Counted from the stretch's first letter, positions 32,020 through 41,055 are shown. The stretch: 64,000 nucleotides of DNA from JAJZVS01 sp963708095 (GCA_963708095.1 OY970182.1:4278001-4342000), one strand, 5' to 3'. Translations and numbers: made by a program. The notes: generated by a model from the letters alone, not told the origin.

Positions 32020-32370
32020 ATGGACCCGGAAACCCTGCTCGCGACCTACGACCGGCGCGTGCCGCACTATACCAGCTACCCGACCGCACCGTAGTTCTCC
32101 GCCGCGGTCGATGCCGTGTGCTATCGAAATTGGCTCGGCGCGTCGTCCATCGGCGCGCTGCCGGACGGCTATGTGCAGAACGAGACGGCGATCCCGGCCT
32201 GGCACGCGGCGGTGCGGGCCGGGCGGCTGCCGATCGCCCGCGGCGTGGCGCTGACGGCAGAGGACCGGCTGCGACGCGAGGTGATCGAGCAGGTCATGTG
32301 CTGGGGCGAGGCCGACCTGCCGGTGATCGCCGGCCGCCACGGCATGGCGGCGGAGGGGCGACTGGTCGCG
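32020..32370 (+). pseudogene. hemN: Remnant of oxygen-independent coproporphyrinogen III oxidase
   Basis: The start ATG at 32020 gives the HemN N-terminus (YDRRVPHYTSYPTAP). Codon 25 is a TAG (32092-32094), and the same frame then continues with FSAAVDAVCYRNWLGA. There follows directly a piece from the C-terminal third of HemN (GALPDGYVQNETAIP, EDRLRREVIEQVMCWGE, AGRHGMA). The radical-SAM core with its CxxxCxxC motif and about 250 residues are missing. So the gene has an internal deletion plus a nonsense codon and cannot make active enzyme. The upstream FNR-type boxes are intact, showing where the live gene was controlled. Confidence 0.85.
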
Positions 32371-32835
32371 CGGGCCTCCGGCGCGTTCAACACCGGCCTG
32401 ATGTTCGTCCCCGGCGCCGACACCTGGCACGGTTTCGCGCCGCGGCCGGTGCGTCGGGACCGCGCCAACCGCGGCCCTCATCGGTCCGCAGGATCCGTGC
32501 GATCGCCGTGGGGCCAGGCGACCGGTGGCACAGCGATCGCGAACCCGGCAGGCATGCCGTGGCGTCGAGCGGATTTTTTCATGGTCCCGACAGCGAACGG
32601 ACAACCACCTGAAGCCGCCCAGACCAGCCAGACCATCCGTGGAGCCTGGCCGCCACAGGGTCCAAAATGCGGAAAGTCGAGCTGAGAGCTCGTGGATGAA
32701 TGCCCGTCTTCCGCCGAAATCGCCCGGGAGCCCGAGCGTTTTCAAGGGGCGTTCATGCACGAGTTCGCTTTCCTTCTCAGGCGCCGACCGCGCGGCGGGG
32801 TTTCCCGTCGCGGGCGGATGGGCGAGCATCGGGCC
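32371..32835 (+). other. Decayed sequence with gene fragments
   Basis: No intact gene is seen. In the same frame as the hemN remnant, FNTGLMFVPGADTWHGFAPR (about 32390-32449) resembles the last strands of 2-oxoglutarate-dependent oxygenase-like proteins, cut off soon after. Further on, ADFFMVPTA (about 32566-32592) resembles the first catalytic strand of integrase-type transposases. Both identifications rest on short stretches and are tentative. The picture is of successive insertions and deletions beside hyuB. Confidence 0.45.
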
Positions 32836-34461
32836 ATGATTGACCCGATCACCGTCGCGGTGCTGCAGCACCGGCTGGCCGCCATCGCTGAGGAGATGGG
32901 GGAGGCGATGCTGCGCACCGCCTATTCCCAGATCCTCAATTCCTCCCGCGATTTTTCCATCGCGCTGATCGACGCGCGCTGCCGCCTGGTGGCGCAGGCA
33001 GACCACATCCCGGTGCATGTCGGAGCCATGCCCTGGGCGGCGCGGGCGCTGATGGAGGCGTTCCCCGACCCCGCGCCGGGAGAGGTCTATCTGCTGAACG
33101 ATCCGTATCGCGGCGGCAGCCACCTGCCGGATCTGACCATATTCGTGCCGGTGTTCGCGGATGCGCGGCTGGCGTTCTGGTCGGTGGTGCGGGCGCATCA
33201 TTCCGATATCGGCGGCGCAACGCACGGCGCCTACAACCCCGCCGCGACGGAGATCTGGCAGGAGGGGCTGCGTATCCCGCCGATCCGGCTTACCGAGAAC
33301 GGCGTGCTGCGCGAGGACCTGCTGGCGCTGCTGGCGCTCAACGTCCGCCATCCGCGCGACTTCCGCGGCGACCTCGCGGCGCAGATCGGCGCCGCGCGGC
33401 TTGGAGAGCAGCGGCTGGCTGCGGTGATCGCCGACCTGGGTGCGACGGTGCTGGCGGAGGCGGTGGAGGCGATCCTGGATGCGGCGGAACGCCAGAGCCG
33501 CGCGATCGTCGCCGGCTGGCCGGACGGGGTGTACGAGGGCGCGGCCTGGCTCGACGATGACGGGTTTGGCCGGGAGAACGTCCGCATCCATGCGCGCTGC
33601 ACGGTGGCGGGTGACGACCTCACCGTCGATCTGCGGGGATCGGACCCGCAGGTGAGGGGGTTCGTCAATTCCTCGCACGCCAACATGCAGTCGGCGGTGA
33701 CGATGGCGTTCGCCTTCCTGCTCGACCCCGGCCAGGCGCGCAACGACGGTGCGTTCCGCCCGCTGCACGTGCTGGCCAAGCCCGGCACCGTGGTGTGGGC
33801 GGAGGAAGGCGCGCCGGTCACGATGTGCACCAGCCACTGCGCCAACGAGATCGTCGAGGCGATCATCGTCGCGCTGGCCCCGGCCTGCCCCGATCGCGCC
33901 ATGGGGGGCTGGGGACGCCGGCTGCGCATCGCGCTGGCGGGGCGCGATCCGCGCAACGGGCGGCGGTTCATCTGGCACATGTTCCAGGCGCGCCCGGGCG
34001 GCGGCGGGTCCTCGGCCGGCGTCGGGTGGTCGACGATCGGGGAATGGCACTCGGCCGGCGGCATCAAGTTCGGCAGCATCGAGGTGGCGGAGACGCGGTT
34101 CCCGCTGCTGTTCGAAACCCACGAGTTCCGTCCGGGCTCGGAGGGCGCCGGCCGGCATCGCGGCGGGTTCGGCGCGACGATGCGGCTGCGCGTGGAGACC
34201 GACGGGCCGGCGGTGGCGAACACCGCCGGGGAGGGGGTGGTGCACGGCGCGCGCGGGATGCTGGGCGGGGCGGACGGGGCGCCGCACGACTATCGGCTGC
34301 TGGCGCCCGGCGCGGCGGAGCGGGCGCTGCGGAGCAAGGAGGTGGGGATCGTCGTGCCGGCGGGGAGCGTGCTCGATATCCGCTCGGGCGGTGGGGGCGG
34401 TTGGGGGACGGCGGAGGACGCAGTGGTCCGATGCCAACGCCCCCTTCCGGGCGTTGGCTGA
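32836..34461 (+). CDS. Hydantoinase B / oxoprolinase family protein, C-terminus altered
   Basis: The 541-residue protein is the HyuB-type subunit of an ATP-dependent N-methylhydantoinase, oxoprolinase or acetone-carboxylase-like enzyme. It has the family N-terminus (DPITVAVLQHRLAAIAEEM), NDPYRGGSHLPD near residue 94, HHSDIGG near 122 and GGAGxRxG-type glycine-rich segments. The partner HyuA, usually directly upstream, is absent and replaced by decayed sequence. The end is unusual: after SGGGGGWG the normal 20-40-residue tail is replaced by unrelated residues ending at a 10-bp hairpin (34433-34458). It may be a surviving but orphaned subunit. Confidence 0.85.
   Translation: MIDPITVAVLQHRLAAIAEEMGEAMLRTAYSQILNSSRDFSIALIDARCRLVAQADHIPVHVGAMPWAARALMEAFPDPAPGEVYLLNDPYRGGSHLPDLTIFVPVFADARLAFWSVVRAHHSDIGGATHGAYNPAATEIWQEGLRIPPIRLTENGVLREDLLALLALNVRHPRDFRGDLAAQIGAARLGEQRLAAVIADLGATVLAEAVEAILDAAERQSRAIVAGWPDGVYEGAAWLDDDGFGRENVRIHARCTVAGDDLTVDLRGSDPQVRGFVNSSHANMQSAVTMAFAFLLDPGQARNDGAFRPLHVLAKPGTVVWAEEGAPVTMCTSHCANEIVEAIIVALAPACPDRAMGGWGRRLRIALAGRDPRNGRRFIWHMFQARPGGGGSSAGVGWSTIGEWHSAGGIKFGSIEVAETRFPLLFETHEFRPGSEGAGRHRGGFGATMRLRVETDGPAVANTAGEGVVHGARGMLGGADGAPHDYRLLAPGAAERALRSKEVGIVVPAGSVLDIRSGGGGGWGTAEDAVVRCQRPLPGVG
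34433..34458. repeat. 10-bp hairpin at the hyuB stop codon
   Basis: GCCAACGCCC (34433-34442) and GGGCGTTGGC (34449-34458) are perfect reverse complements around CCTTCC. The hyuB stop codon (34459-34461) follows directly. It marks the junction where the family-typical C-terminus is lost. Confidence 0.7.
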
Positions 34462-34986
34462 ATCGGCCCACAAAATCAGACCTCCTCCTCCTGACTGTTT
34501 GGCGCCACCGGAGGTACCAGCCTCGGGCTGAGCGGCGGAGAGCTGAACCTCTACGTCAGCGGGGTCACGAAGACCTCTATCGCTTTGGCGGGCAGCTTCA
34601 ACCAGGACGATTCGGTCCTCGCATCAGATGGGAACACCGGGACATATCATCGGATACCACTCTTGAAGCAATTCACGAGGTGCCGATAGGCAACGCGGCC
34701 TGGACTGCTCACAGGCATCATCCAGGTGAGCCACGTGCTCATGGCGCCAATGGATCGTGGCCGTATCGGCATCCCGGGGTTTGCCGATGATGGAGCCTTC
34801 GTGCAGCAACAGCCGCGGAGTAATCGGCGTGCCGAATAGCAACGTCACGGATAGCCGCAGCCTCTGCCGTGCAGAGATCCAGGATCGGCCAGTGTACATT
34901 TCGGAATCAGGCGTCCGATCTCGTTACGCAATTCTCAGGGCCACTGGTATTGTTGCCCGCTGTCGGATAGACTTGCGGCGGCAAGC
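34462..34986. other. Intergenic stretch, visibly lower GC, no supported gene
   Basis: Short frames exist on both strands, but none has a ribosome-binding site or recognisable sequence. Base and codon composition differ from the neighbours, suggesting imported, now decayed DNA. Nothing further can be named. Confidence 0.5.
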
Positions 34987-35487
34987 ATGGAACGAAGCGG
35001 GGCATTGCGAATGGGACGCTTGATCTTACGTTTCGTCAACACGCTGCCGATGACGAGCTGGCTGGTCTGCATGCTGGTGATTGACCTGCCGGCGCGGCGG
35101 ATGCCGCTCCCTGTGCTGTTCAGCGCCATAGCCGCGTTCTTGTTCCTGGATCTGCTGCGGTTCTGGAGCCGACCGCGGCGAGCCGCGTATCTCGAATGAC
35201 TGGACCGAACGATCGATGCAATACGGCAGGCCCAGCCATTGCCGCCCCGGATCCCGCAACGCCTCCCTTTTGGATGGGGGCCGTGGGTGGTAACGGCCAT
35301 GGCGGTCTACATCCTTGTCTTCATCCTGATCCCTCCAGCACGGTATCCGGCACGGGCCGTGGAGCACTACCGGGTCGTGCAGGGCGTCTATCGGGCGATT
35401 TGTCAACTCCACTCGCCCGCCGACACCGAACCGGATCGCGTTGCTGGACTGGAACATCTGCGAGCAGCGCTCGACGTCCGGAGAGCC
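34987..35487 (+). pseudogene. Membrane protein gene interrupted by an in-frame TGA
   Basis: The ATG at 34987 opens 70 codons with two hydrophobic helices (MTSWLVCMLVIDLP and VLFSAIAAFLFLDLLRFW), ending at TGA 35197-35199. The same frame continues without interruption (LDRTIDAIRQAQPLPPR) into a third helix (VVTAMAVYILVFILIPP) and a soluble tail, until it runs over the 3' end of the GMC gene. The simplest reading is one gene broken by a nonsense mutation and cut off at its end. Two separate small membrane proteins (the second from a TTG or ATG near 35239-35299) are an alternative. I do not recognise the family. Confidence 0.5.
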
Positions 35488-37129
35488 CTACGCCGCCAGA
35501 TCTTCCTCCGGCGCCGCCCGCCCGCGGATCATATCCGCCGCCTTCTCCGCGATCATCATGGTGGAGGCATAGGTATTGGCGGACGGCATGCTCGGCATCA
35601 CCGACGCATCGACCACCCGCAGCCCCTCCATCCCGTGCACGCGCAGCCGGTCGTCCACCACCGCGGTCGGATCGGTCGCCGGTCCCATCCGCGCCGTGCC
35701 GATCAGGTGATACGCCGTCGAGCCGTAGCGATGGGCGTGGTCCATCAGCTCGTCGTCGGTCGTGACCCGCTCGCCCGGCAGTGATTCGAAATCGAACCAG
35801 GCCGCCAGCTCCGGCGTGCGCAGCAGGGCGCGGGCGAGCTTCATGCCCGCCAGCAGCACCGCCCGGTCGGCGGGGTGCGCCAGGTAGTTGGGCTGGATCG
35901 CCGGATCCTGGAACGGGTCGGCCGAACGTGCGCGCACGTAGCCGACGCTGTCCGGCCGGTGCTGCCACACCCCGCAGGTCATGCCCGGATAGTCGTCGAG
36001 CAGGCCCACGAACCCTTCCTTGTAGCTCGCCGGGCTGAACACGCCCTGCAGATCGGCGAAGTCGAGCGTCGGCGACGACTTCCAGAACCAATGGATCAAC
36101 GACGGGCTCAGCGCCAGGATCGACGGCTTGCCCAGCGCCCAGCGCGCGATCTGCCCGGCGAGCCCGAGGCCGCGCGACATCTCGTTCATGGTGCGGATCC
36201 CCTTCACCCGCGCCACCATCCGCACCGAGTAGTGGTCGCGGAAATTCTCCCCCACCCCCGCCAACTCATGCACCACGGGCACGCCGAGCCCGCCGAGCAG
36301 CGCCGCCGGCCCCACGCCCGAAATCTGCAGCAGCTTCGCCGTGTTGGCCGTGCCGGCCGAAACGATCACCTCCCGCCGCGCGCGCACCGTATGCGTCGCC
36401 GAGCGGTCCCGATCGTGCACATAGGACACGCCGACCGCCCGCTTGCCCTCGAACAAGATACGTGCGGCGCGGGCGTCGGTGCGCACGTCCAGCCCGCGCG
36501 CGGGCCGGGTGCAGGAACACCCGCGCCGCCGAGTGCCGCCAGCCGCGATAGATCGCGCGCTGAAAATACCCCACGCCCTCCTGGTTCGCGCCGTTGTAGT
36601 CGGGGTTGCGCGGGATGCCGAGGCCGACGGCGCCGGCGATGAAGGCCTCGTTGATCGGATGGAACCAGTCGATGTCGGTGACCGGCAGCCGCCCTTCGGT
36701 GCCGTGGAAGCGCGTATCCGCTGGGCCCAGCCGCCGTTCGGTACGCCGGAAATACGGCAGCACGTCGGCGTAGCCCCATCCGCGATTGCCGCGCTGTGCC
36801 CAGGAGTCGAAATCGGCGCGCTGGCCGCGGTTGTACACCATGCCGTTCAGCGAGCTCGACCCGCCGAGCATCCGTCCTTGCGTGGTCGGGATGCGCCGCC
36901 CGCCGCTGCCGGCGGAGGGCTCGGTCGTGAACTGCCACGTGTACGCCGGGTTGAACAGCATCTTGATGAAGCCGCCTGGCACGTGGATGAACGGATGCCG
37001 GTCCGGCGGCCCGGCTTCCAGCACGCAGACACGCACGCCAGGGTCTTCCGTCAGCCGGTGCGCCAGCACCGACCCGGCGGCGCCGCTGCCGACGATCACG
37101 TAATCGAACAGGTCCGCTTGGTCGGCCAT
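35488..37129 (-). pseudogene. GMC-family alcohol/choline dehydrogenase with a frameshift
   Basis: The first part (start 37129) has the FAD-binding VGSGAAGSVLAHRLTED, GRMLGGSSSLNGMVYNRG and YFQRAIYRGWRHSAARVFLHPA. The second part, in another frame, continues exactly where expected (LDVRTDARAARILFEGKRAV) to the family C-terminus (HLIGTARMG, SVMPSMPSANTYAS). Together they give a full-length protein of about 546 residues, as usual for choline-type dehydrogenases. The frames switch in an alternating GC run at about 36493-36505; one extra nucleotide or one lost GC dinucleotide explains it. It may be a true recent mutation or a sequencing error. Active-site His and Asn regions look intact. Confidence 0.85.
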
Positions 37130-37466
37130 CGCGTTTCCTCCGGAGCCTTCTGCGTTGCGTGGTGCAGCAATGATCCGTCCCGGGCGGCCACAGTCGCCCG
37201 GATCGAACTCCTACCGGAATCGTGGCAACGGGCGCCAGGGTCGCGTCGGCGAGGGAGGGCGCGGTCGGGCAGGTGCGATGCCGGGGCGGATCGCCGCATT
37301 GTCCGGGCCGGTTCGGATGCGCGCCCGGCGTTGCAATCCCATGCCGATGCCCGCTCCGGCCCTTACCCGTCGTGCTGCGCACGACGACCTTGGTCCGCTT
37401 CGCGGCCCAAGCCCGTAAGCGGGAGAGGGCGATGACGTGGCACTTTCCAGGCTGCGTGAACTCGCT
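37130..37466. other. Intergenic stretch without recognised features
   Basis: The gap lies between the start of the GMC gene and the stop of the SGNH hydrolase gene, both on the minus strand. It should contain the GMC promoter region. I see no gene, strong hairpin or repeat. Confidence 0.5.
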
Positions 37467-38300
37467 CTAGCGTGCCGGCGGACGCGGCTGGTCCCCCAGC
37501 AGCCGCGCCAGCACGGGCTCCATCGCCGCCGCTATGCATGCCTGCGCCTGGGCGGTGGGATGCAGCGGCGGCGCCGGCGGCGTCAGCCGGGGATCGAGGA
37601 ACAGCGACCGGTCGAGGCGCCCATGCTTCAGGAACAGGCCGGTCAGATCGAGCCACGTCACCCCGTCCACCCGGCCCTGCCCATAGACCGCTGCCAGGTT
37701 GCGGTTGATGGCGGCGGTGGTGCGGGTGATCCAGACCGAGCGGTCGCTCGGCAGTACGGCCAGCAGCAGGATTTTCGTGGTCGGCAGGTGCCGGCGCAGC
37801 AGGCCGATCACGGTTTCGATGCCGTCGGTCGTGTCGGCGGCCGACCAGTGCGGCAGGCCCATGTCATTGGCGCCGATCAGCACCACGGCGACCTTTGGGT
37901 CGATACCGGATGCCTCGCCATGGTCGATCCGCCAGATCAGGCTGGCGGTGGTGTCGCCGATGAAGCCGAGGTTCACCGCGTGGCGGCCACCGTAATAATG
38001 CTGCCAGATCGGATGGAAATCGGCCCAGGGCTGCGGGCCGGTGCGCTCCCAGTCCTGGGTGATGGAATCGCCGTAGAATACCAGATCGAAGGGCCCGTGG
38101 CGTAGCTCGGCCTGCTTCGCCTCGAACCGCCGGCGCCACCAGGGGAGGGCCATCCGCCCGATCGGTACCGCGGCAAGCACGGTGCGCGGGCGGGGCGGGG
38201 TGGTGGCGGCGGCAGGGCGGGACGGTGCCAGGAGGGAAGGGGCCAGCAGGGCGAAGGCGGCGGCCGACAGGGCGGCGCGCAGGGCGGCGAAGCGGGGCAT
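37467..38300 (-). CDS. SGNH/GDSL-type hydrolase, secreted
   Basis: The 277-residue protein has an N-terminal signal peptide (hydrophobic to about residue 32) and an SGNH hydrolase domain resembling platelet-activating-factor acetylhydrolase subunits. Block I is FYGDSITQD (Ser79), block II GFIGDTT (Gly115), block III IGANDMG (Asn145) and block V LHPTA (His247). The Asp normally three residues before the catalytic His is a Pro here (PPLHP), so the triad may be incomplete or use another acid. Such enzymes are esterases acting on lipids or acetylated glycans in the periplasm. The ATG at 38300 has GAGGA upstream. Confidence 0.87.
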   Translation of the reverse strand: MPRFAALRAALSAAAFALLAPSLLAPSRPAAATTPPRPRTVLAAVPIGRMALPWWRRRFEAKQAELRHGPFDLVFYGDSITQDWERTGPQPWADFHPIWQHYYGGRHAVNLGFIGDTTASLIWRIDHGEASGIDPKVAVVLIGANDMGLPHWSAADTTDGIETVIGLLRRHLPTTKILLLAVLPSDRSVWITRTTAAINRNLAAVYGQGRVDGVTWLDLTGLFLKHGRLDRSLFLDPRLTPPAPPLHPTAQAQACIAAAMEPVLARLLGDQPRPPAR

Positions 38301-38529
38301 GGAGTTCCTCGACGGGACGGGCGGCGGGTGCCGCCGCTCCCATCGCGCTGCCAACCCGTCACGGCAAGGGTGCGGGCGGCGCGCGGCCTCCCGCGATTGC
38401 CCGCGTCGGGTCGTGCGACGCGGAGCGTATTGGGGGTGGACGCCCGTGCCCCTCGGGACGGCCGCCGCGCCGGTCGCATCGACCCCATGAACGGCCGCCC
38501 GTCGAGAATACTCGAGTTTCCGGGCGATC

Positions 38530-39162
38530 TCAGGCGGTGAGGTTGGTGCTGGCGGCAGCGGCAGTGGCGTTCCCGAAGCCGGTCAGCATCTGCGCGAGTG
38601 AGGGCGATGTCGCCGCCGGTGTGCCGGTCGCGCTTCCTCCGCTTGCCGCGACTGTCGGGCCGCCGTCGGCATCGCCGGCGCCGCCCTGCCCATCGTGCAT
38701 CCCGTGATGATGCATGCCGTGGGGATGCGGAGCAACCGAGGTCACGCTGGCGGTCTGGGTGCCGGCGGCGGTCTGGCCGGCGCCGGCGGCGGTCTGGCCG
38801 GCGCCGGCGGCCTGGCTGGCCGGCATCGCGCTCGTCTGGGCGGTGGTCGGCTGGCCGGCCCCTCCTCCCGCGACCTGGGTAAGGCTCGCGGACGCGTCGC
38901 TCTGCATCTGAATCAGCGCGGCCTGCATCGCCGCCGCGAGCTGCTGGTCCAGGGTGGCGGCGGTCGTGCCCGCCGGTGCGGAGGCCGCCGAAGAGGAGGA
39001 GGACGCAGACGAAGAGGGGGACACGCAGGCCGCGGAACCGGCGCACGCAGGCGATGCGCTCGCGCCGAAGCTGGCGGCGGAAGCCGCAGTCGCGGGCGTG
39101 GCCGCGCTCGCGCTGCTGCCGGGCGGCCATGCGAAGGACAACGAAGCGAGGCTCAAGGACAT
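38530..39162 (-). CDS. Ala/Ser/Thr-rich low-complexity protein with a histidine-rich segment
   Basis: The 210-residue protein has AGGAAA before its ATG. It begins with a mildly hydrophobic segment that may act as a signal, then runs of Ala and Ser (SSSASSSSSAAS). A short amphipathic helix (DQQLAAAMQAALIQMQSDA) follows, then repeats of AGAGQTA encoded by a 21-bp tandem duplication (38770-38811). A His-rich stretch (PHPHGMHHHGMHDG) could bind metal. The C-terminal LAQMLTGFGNATAAAAS looks helical. The family is unknown to me. A four-unit 15-bp tandem repeat lies 43-102 bp upstream of the start. Confidence 0.65.
   Translation of the reverse strand: MSLSLASLSFAWPPGSSASAATPATAASAASFGASASPACAGSAACVSPSSSASSSSSAASAPAGTTAATLDQQLAAAMQAALIQMQSDASASLTQVAGGGAGQPTTAQTSAMPASQAAGAGQTAAGAGQTAAGTQTASVTSVAPHPHGMHHHGMHDGQGGAGDADGGPTVAASGGSATGTPAATSPSLAQMLTGFGNATAAAASTNLTA
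38770..38811. repeat. 21-bp tandem duplication inside the His-rich protein gene
   Basis: GGTCTGGCCGGCGCCGGCGG plus one C is repeated exactly at 38770-38790 and 38791-38811. It keeps the reading frame and duplicates seven residues (AGAGQTA). Confidence 0.9.
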
Positions 39163-39204
39163 GGGGTGTTTCCTGGTTGCGTGTGATCGCCGCAGATCGC
39201 CCTA

Positions 39205-39264
39205 GCAAACGTCATGCCGGCAAACGTCATGCCGGCAAACGCCATGCCAGCAAACGTCATGCCG
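39205..39264. repeat. 15-bp tandem repeat, four units, upstream of the His-rich protein gene
   Basis: Unit GCAAACGTCATGCCG occurs at 39205-39219, 39220-39234, 39235-39249 (two changes) and 39250-39264. It is in the likely promoter region of the minus-strand gene starting at 39162. Confidence 0.95.
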
Positions 39265-39841
39265 GCCGGCGCGCTCCGGGCAGCCGCGCATTCCGGCGTC
39301 GGTGCCGGCTCCGTCTCGTTGCCGCAGCAGGAATTGCCGGGCAGGAAATGCCGTTCGCGCGGATCCGGTCGGGAGCCGGTTGGCGTCATGCCGTCCGTGG
39401 TCGTCGCACGGCCGGGGCGCGTGGGCCGGCCTGGCGCGCGGTCCGAATTGTAACCGACACGGATCGCAAGCATTACACTTCGTTACGACTGGTTAGGACC
39501 TGCTTCATGTGCACTGATCAGGCTCCTTCCTGCGTCGATAGTGGCAGGTCGGGATGATCATAACGATGACAAAAAGCAATCATCCGTTCATACGGACCGC
39601 TGGCGTCATGGTTCGATGCCCGCCGGCCACCGCGTGACAAGCGCCGTCCCGTCCCGGGCAGAACCCTCCGCAGTTTCCCACGCGCGCGGACGCGGCGGCC
39701 CGGCGTCGTTGCATCCCCGACGGATCGGGCGCTCCGGCGGCAACCGCGCAGCAGGGCGAACGGATCGCCGGCGGTGACCCGAGCCCTCGCAGCGTCGCGC
39801 CCGTGCCTCACGAACCGCGGCTGCGACCCCGCGGTGCGCCG
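39265..39841. other. Intergenic stretch without a supported gene
   Basis: It separates the divergent His-rich protein gene and the capsule-type gene. An AT-richer part near 39450-39600 could hold the promoters of one or both. No reading frame has a convincing start or recognisable product. Confidence 0.5.
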
Positions 39842-40954
39842 ATGATCGAAGCGGTGATCGTGGTCGGCGATCTGTTGCGCCCCGACGGCGGCGGCCGTCC
39901 CGGCGGGGTCGACCGGCCGACCCTGTGGCTGTGGAATGCGCTCAAGCGGCAGATCAACCTCGCCTGCGGCCTGCCGGTCGAGGTGCTGACCGCGACCGGA
40001 ACACCGGCGCTGCACGCCTGGATCGAGTCGTTGCGCCCGCAGGCAGAAGCGGACCCCTGCTGGGCATCGCTGTACGAGGAGGTCCCCTGGTCCGCCGCGC
40101 TCGACCGGCTGGTGGCCGCACCGCTGCGCCGCTGCTTCTGCGTCGGCTACGAGCTGCCGCCCTGGCTCACGCGGCTGCTCGACGCGCAGGGCGTGCCGTA
40201 TGTCGATATCCGCGTGCACCCGGTGCGCTTCATGGACGACCTGATGTTCGCGGTGCGCGCTTCCCGGCCCGACACGCAGGCGGCGCTGCTCCCGCTCGCG
40301 GTTGCGGAGAGCGCGGTGATCGCGACTGCCGGCCTGAGCGAGGCGATGTGCCGGTTCATTGCTGATTCGAACCTTCCGGGCGACACCTTGCTGGTGGTCG
40401 GGCAGCGGCCGTTCGATTCCAGCCAGATCGTCGGCGGCAGGTTCTTCGACGTTACGGCGCGCATCGCCGAGATTCACGCGCTCTGCGCCCGCCACCCCGC
40501 GGTCATCCTGAAGCCGCACCCGTTCGATCGGGCCAGCCCGCTGCTGGAGGTCGCGGCCGGAGCGCCGAGCCGGGTGCTCGGCGTGACCGGCGATAACGTC
40601 TATCGGCTGCTGGCGCAGCCGCAGATCAGCACCCTACTGACGGTGAATTCCAGCCCGGCCTACGAGGCACCGTATTTCGGGACCCGGGTGCATGCGCTGG
40701 GGCCGCTGCGGATGCGCCTCGCCTGGCGTGGCACGGCGCCCGATCCGGCAGCGCACGCCGCGCTCGACGGGATCGTGCTCGCACCGGATTTCTGGCGGGC
40801 CGTGCTGGCACCCTGCACGCCGGTCTCGATGCCGGACGGGATGCGCCTGCCGGCGAAACCGAACCGGTTGCGAATCGCCCTGGACAGTTTCTGGAACTTC
40901 CAGGAGCTCGACACCGATCGGATTCCACGTTCGGCGGTGAACAATGCCGCGTGA
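39842..40954 (+). CDS. Capsular polysaccharide biosynthesis/export-like protein
   Basis: The 370-residue protein resembles the C-terminal half of capsule synthesis proteins of the KpsS/KpsC type, which handle the lipid-linked sugar start of capsule chains. Supporting segments are VVGQRPFDSSQ, VILKPHPF near residue 222 (the nucleotide-sugar site of such GT-B-like enzymes) and NSSPAYEAPYFGTRVHALG near 270. There is no signal peptide and no membrane helix. No other capsule genes are near, so the glycan is unknown. The start at ATG 39842 is chosen over a GTG at 39803; neither has a clear Shine-Dalgarno. Confidence 0.75.
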   Translation: MIEAVIVVGDLLRPDGGGRPGGVDRPTLWLWNALKRQINLACGLPVEVLTATGTPALHAWIESLRPQAEADPCWASLYEEVPWSAALDRLVAAPLRRCFCVGYELPPWLTRLLDAQGVPYVDIRVHPVRFMDDLMFAVRASRPDTQAALLPLAVAESAVIATAGLSEAMCRFIADSNLPGDTLLVVGQRPFDSSQIVGGRFFDVTARIAEIHALCARHPAVILKPHPFDRASPLLEVAAGAPSRVLGVTGDNVYRLLAQPQISTLLTVNSSPAYEAPYFGTRVHALGPLRMRLAWRGTAPDPAAHAALDGIVLAPDFWRAVLAPCTPVSMPDGMRLPAKPNRLRIALDSFWNFQELDTDRIPRSAVNNAA

Positions 40955-41055
40955 TCCTTGAGGGAAGAAGGCCAAGGGGAAGAAGGCGGGAGAAGAAGGC
41001 CAGGGGGCAGCGCCCTTTGGGCAGCGCCCTTTGGACTGTTGTCCTCAAGGATCAC
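40951..41055. repeat. 13-bp inverted repeat containing both stop codons of a convergent gene pair
   Basis: GTGATCCTTGAGG (40951-40963) and CCTCAAGGATCAC (41043-41055) are perfect reverse complements separated by 79 bp. The stop of the capsule-type gene lies in the left arm and that of the CHAP gene in the right. Inside are three GAAGAAGGC-type units (40964-41002) and a 14-bp direct tandem repeat (GCAGCGCCCTTTGG at 41007-41020 and 41021-41034). It may be a bidirectional terminator or an inserted mini-element. Confidence 0.85.

Noticed and set aside
34624..34899. 91-codon minus-strand frame in the decayed region
   Set aside because: No ribosome-binding site, no recognisable motif, and surrounding DNA is clearly degenerate.
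39205..39264. Possible CRISPR array
   Set aside because: The 15-bp units are directly adjacent with no unique spacers; it is a tandem repeat. No cas genes are present.
39153..39473. Minus-strand frame giving repeated GMTFA units from the 15-bp repeat
   Set aside because: The repeated peptide is a by-product of the tandem repeat; no ribosome-binding site, and it overlaps the start of the supported gene at 39162.
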